DNA of 59,291 bases. Source: Clostridium sp. (GTDB lineage Bacteria > Bacillota > Clostridia > Clostridiales > Clostridiaceae). The translations under genes were made by a program, and so were the position numbers. The notes beneath the pieces are model-generated. The model had not been told where the DNA came from. It did not search any database and saw only the letters and a list, made by a program, of their open reading frames with translations. This document shows positions 57,077 through 59,291 of this stretch, in pieces (the stretch's first letter is position 1; each line of letters starts with the position of its first letter). Location: positions 1-59,291 of the forward strand of contig NZ_JAUNLM010000009.1 in assembly GCF_030532265.1 (NCBI RefSeq), given 5' to 3'.

Positions 57077-58261
57077 ATGAAAAAAATATTGATATGTTTT
57101 TTTGCTATGTTAGCTTTAACTATAAATTTGGCACTTCCTGCATTTGCAGATCCAAAAGATAACATAGAAAAAAGTAAAGCTGAGTACAAACAACTAAGTG
57201 AGGAAATTAAAAATTTAGATAATAAAATAGCAAATTTAGATTCAGAAATAAATAAAATAAATACGAGCATTGATAACAATAAAGTAAAAATTAATTCAAT
57301 CGAAAAAGAAATTGATACTACAAAAGGTAAAATAGATGAAACAAAAGAAGATATAGCTAAAGGACAAGCTATCTTATCACAAAGATTGCGTTCCGCTTAT
57401 AAATCTGGTAGCTACTCCATTTCATCATATATTACTTTTCTATTTCAGTCAAAAGGGCTAAGTGATTTAGTTGGTAGAATTGAAGCAGTTGAAAAACTTG
57501 TAAGTGCTGATAATGATACAATTAATGAACTAAAAACTAATGAAAACAACTTACAAAATGATATAAAAAATTTGATAAACCAAAAAAGTGAAATATTAAA
57601 GCTTAATGATGAAAACTCTAAAAATTTAAAAACCGTTGTTTCTAAACAAAGTGAACTTAAAGAAGCTAAGGCTAAATTTGATTCTCAAAAAGCACAAGTT
57701 GAATCAGTTATAAAAGAAAATGAATTAAAACTTATTTCTTATCCAATAAATACTATAAATTCATCTTCTTCATCAATTAACGATTTACAAAATGCAGTTG
57801 AAACATTAAAACAATTATTACCTCAAATATCTACATCATCAGTTATAGATGAAGCTAAATCTTATATTTCAAAAGGAAATGACTTAATTAGTAAAAAGAA
57901 AGAAGCAGAAAAAACACCTGCTACTCCAAATAATAATTCTAATACACCTAGCAAACCATCTAGCGGTAAAAAAACTTTATCAATGGAAGCTACAGCCTAT
58001 TCAGGTCATACTACTACTGCTATGGGGTTAAAGCCAGTTAGAGATCCAAATGGTATAAGTACAGTAGCTGTAGATCCAAATGTTATTCCTTTAGGAAGTA
58101 AAGTTTATGTAAGTGGTTATGGATATGCAATTGCATCAGATACTGGTGGTGCCATTAAAGGAAATATAATTGATTTATTTATGAATTCAGAAGCCGAATG
58201 TACTCAGTTTGGTAGACAACAAGTTACAGTAACTATAATAGCTTATCCAAATGAATGGTAA
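57077..58261 (+). CDS. Secreted coiled-coil protein with 3D domain (cell-wall enzyme)
   Basis: A 394-aa exported protein. A signal peptide (cut near residue 25, AFA/DP) precedes a long coiled coil (about 28-225; CwlO/FtsEX-type peptide-hydrolase coiled-coil look), then a Pro/Thr/Asn linker. The C-terminal 3D domain (about 305-394) has VAVDPNVIPLGSKVYV and SDTGGAIKGNIIDLFM; three Asp give the 3D name. 3D/RpfB-type domains include lytic transglycosylases. The coiled coil suggests regulation by FtsEX-like partners, though none is in the window. AAAGGAGG precedes the ATG. Confidence 0.9.
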   Translation: MKKILICFFAMLALTINLALPAFADPKDNIEKSKAEYKQLSEEIKNLDNKIANLDSEINKINTSIDNNKVKINSIEKEIDTTKGKIDETKEDIAKGQAILSQRLRSAYKSGSYSISSYITFLFQSKGLSDLVGRIEAVEKLVSADNDTINELKTNENNLQNDIKNLINQKSEILKLNDENSKNLKTVVSKQSELKEAKAKFDSQKAQVESVIKENELKLISYPINTINSSSSSINDLQNAVETLKQLLPQISTSSVIDEAKSYISKGNDLISKKKEAEKTPATPNNNSNTPSKPSSGKKTLSMEATAYSGHTTTAMGLKPVRDPNGISTVAVDPNVIPLGSKVYVSGYGYAIASDTGGAIKGNIIDLFMNSEAECTQFGRQQVTVTIIAYPNEW

Positions 58262-58298
58262 AAAAATAGCCAAGCTAATAAAAGCTTGGCTATTTTTT
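58261..58298. terminator. Bidirectional terminator of the 3D and amidase genes
   Basis: AAAAAATAGCCAAGCT and its complement with T runs on both strands; convergent genes. Confidence 0.93.
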
Positions 58299-59196
58299 AT
58301 TTCTTATATAAAGCCTTCCAAGTATTCTTTCCAACTATTCCATCAACTAATAATCCATTATTTTTCTGAAATAATCTTATTTCCCTTTCTGTAACATCTC
58401 CAAAATATCCATCTACCCCATAAGGACTTAAACTATATTTATTAGCTAAAAGCCTTTTTTGAATCAACTTAGTTATATTACCACTGCTATATTTTCTTAA
58501 TATTATACAAGCATCTAATGTTTTCTCTCCAAAATACCCATCTATATTAAGACCCTTATTAAATTGTTTGTTCAACTCTAATTGAAGTTTTTTAACTTCT
58601 TCTCCACTTATAGATTCTTGCCATAAAGGTTTAGTTATACTTATATTAGACTTATTTTCTTCTACTACTATTTCTTTTCCTATTAATCCTTCTGCTATAT
58701 TTTTACCTATTTTATCATAACCTAAAGCTTTATATAGTTGTACATCTTTAACAGCTTCTACAAAACAAACCTCTATTATCATAGCCTTCATAATTGTATG
58801 CTTAAGTTCATAAAGATTTTTATTATTTTTAATTCCTCTATTTTTAAATCCAAGTTTCCCTAAATTATCTACTACTCTTTTTGCCTCTATAAAATTATCA
58901 TTATAAGTGAGCACTTCTGATCCTATAGCACCATCATATTTATTATATGCTTTATTAAAATGACAACTCACAAATAAATCTACTTTTAACTCATTAGCCT
59001 TATTTACTCCATAGGCTAATTCTTCTCCGACAGTTTTATAAGAATCACTTGGAGTTAAATCTACAACATCTATTTTTGCAATTTTTAAATATTTAATAAT
59101 TGAATCTTTTATATTTCTATTTTCTTTTGTTTCATCTAATATTCCTTTAGAACCTGGTACTGAAAAAGTGTGCCCTGCCCTTATTGCTATTTTCAT
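58297..59196 (-). CDS. N-acetylmuramoyl-L-alanine amidase with two peptidoglycan-binding domains
   Basis: A 299-aa enzyme that cuts the MurNAc-L-Ala bond. The Amidase_3 domain (about 1-175) has the zinc ligands His9 in RAGHT and His79 in SCHFN, with the acid in IIEVCFVEA. Two PG-binding repeats follow (about 190-299), each with a DGYFGEKT / DGYFGDVT signature plus a final VDGIVGKNTW. It resembles clostridial phage endolysins and spore or vegetative autolysins, and lacks a signal peptide, the endolysin pattern. No holin or phage genes lie in view; the right edge is only 95 bases away. AAAAAGGAGGG precedes the ATG. Confidence 0.92.
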   Translation of the reverse strand: MKIAIRAGHTFSVPGSKGILDETKENRNIKDSIIKYLKIAKIDVVDLTPSDSYKTVGEELAYGVNKANELKVDLFVSCHFNKAYNKYDGAIGSEVLTYNDNFIEAKRVVDNLGKLGFKNRGIKNNKNLYELKHTIMKAMIIEVCFVEAVKDVQLYKALGYDKIGKNIAEGLIGKEIVVEENKSNISITKPLWQESISGEEVKKLQLELNKQFNKGLNIDGYFGEKTLDACIILRKYSSGNITKLIQKRLLANKYSLSPYGVDGYFGDVTEREIRLFQKNNGLLVDGIVGKNTWKALYKK

Positions 59197-59291
59197 ATAA
59201 ACCCTCCTTTTTAACTTTAGTAAATACTTAAATTAATAAAATATTTATCTATATATAAGATATGCATAGTTTATATTTTTTCAACAAATAA

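Noticed and set aside
58297-59196. Remnant of a prophage at the right edge
   Set aside because: The amidase is endolysin-like, but no holin, integrase, capsid or attachment site is visible in the window.

Overview
The window looks like chromosome from a low-G+C, spore-forming member of Clostridium, most like C. perfringens. The evidence is the strongly AT-rich sequence, GGAGG/AGGTG-type ribosome-binding sites, the Firmicutes order of the left-hand gene block, sporulation genes (a BofC-like protein, YunB), and an adenine riboswitch in front of an adenosine deaminase gene, an arrangement long known from C. perfringens. The species is an inference. I saw no rRNA, tRNA, CRISPR array, insertion sequence or integrated phage.

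Region 1 (1-4.9 kb): the start of a homoserine-dehydrogenase-like gene cut by the left edge, a secreted NlpC/P60 peptidase with five SH3b repeats, a DDAH-like hydrolase paired with a PHP phosphoesterase, and two small unknown envelope proteins.

Region 2 (4.9-21.8 kb), all on the minus strand: a housekeeping block read as bofC-like, ruvA, ruvB, queA, tgt, yajC, secD, secF, recJ-like, apt, relA, dtd, MBL hydrolase, hemZ, hisS, aspS. This matches the Bacillus subtilis order closely. It covers Holliday-junction processing, queuosine synthesis, protein export, adenine salvage, the stringent response, tRNA proofreading and tRNA charging. The recJ position holds a shortened protein that has lost the DHH metal-binding motifs.

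Region 3 (21.8-32.3 kb): mixed-strand accessory and metabolic genes. These are a tyrosine phosphatase, an amino-acid ABC importer whose binding protein and permease are fused, a MerR regulator divergent from a MATE exporter with a 19-bp-spacer promoter, adenosine deaminase under an adenine ON riboswitch, two unannotated small genes (38 and 55 aa), a DUF4430 lipid-free anchored protein coupled to an ECF S-component, and a YebC regulator.

Region 4 (32.4-46 kb): YigZ, a MocR-type regulator and a nucleotidyltransferase, HflX with an extra N-terminal JAMM-like domain, hpt, yunB divergent from a class A penicillin-binding protein, an AgcS symporter, a PepSY protein, a YtxH/DUF948 pair and a GNAT/DJ-1-like fusion.

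Region 5 (46-59.3 kb): a polyamine import operon (XRE-cupin regulator plus potABCD), acylphosphatase, a second AgcS symporter under a tandem glycine riboswitch with a visible anti-SD/SD-mimic arrangement, a HAD phosphatase, a 2-hydroxyacid dehydrogenase, an orphan DUF1667 protein, a TraX-like membrane protein, a PrmA-like methyltransferase, a coiled-coil/3D-domain cell-wall protein and an endolysin-like amidase.

The leads most worth following are the JAMM-like domain on HflX, the inactivated RecJ-like protein, the DUF4430/ECF-S pair, the GNAT/DJ-1 fusion without its cysteine, the glycine-switch expression platform, and the operator-like repeats before the polyamine operon.
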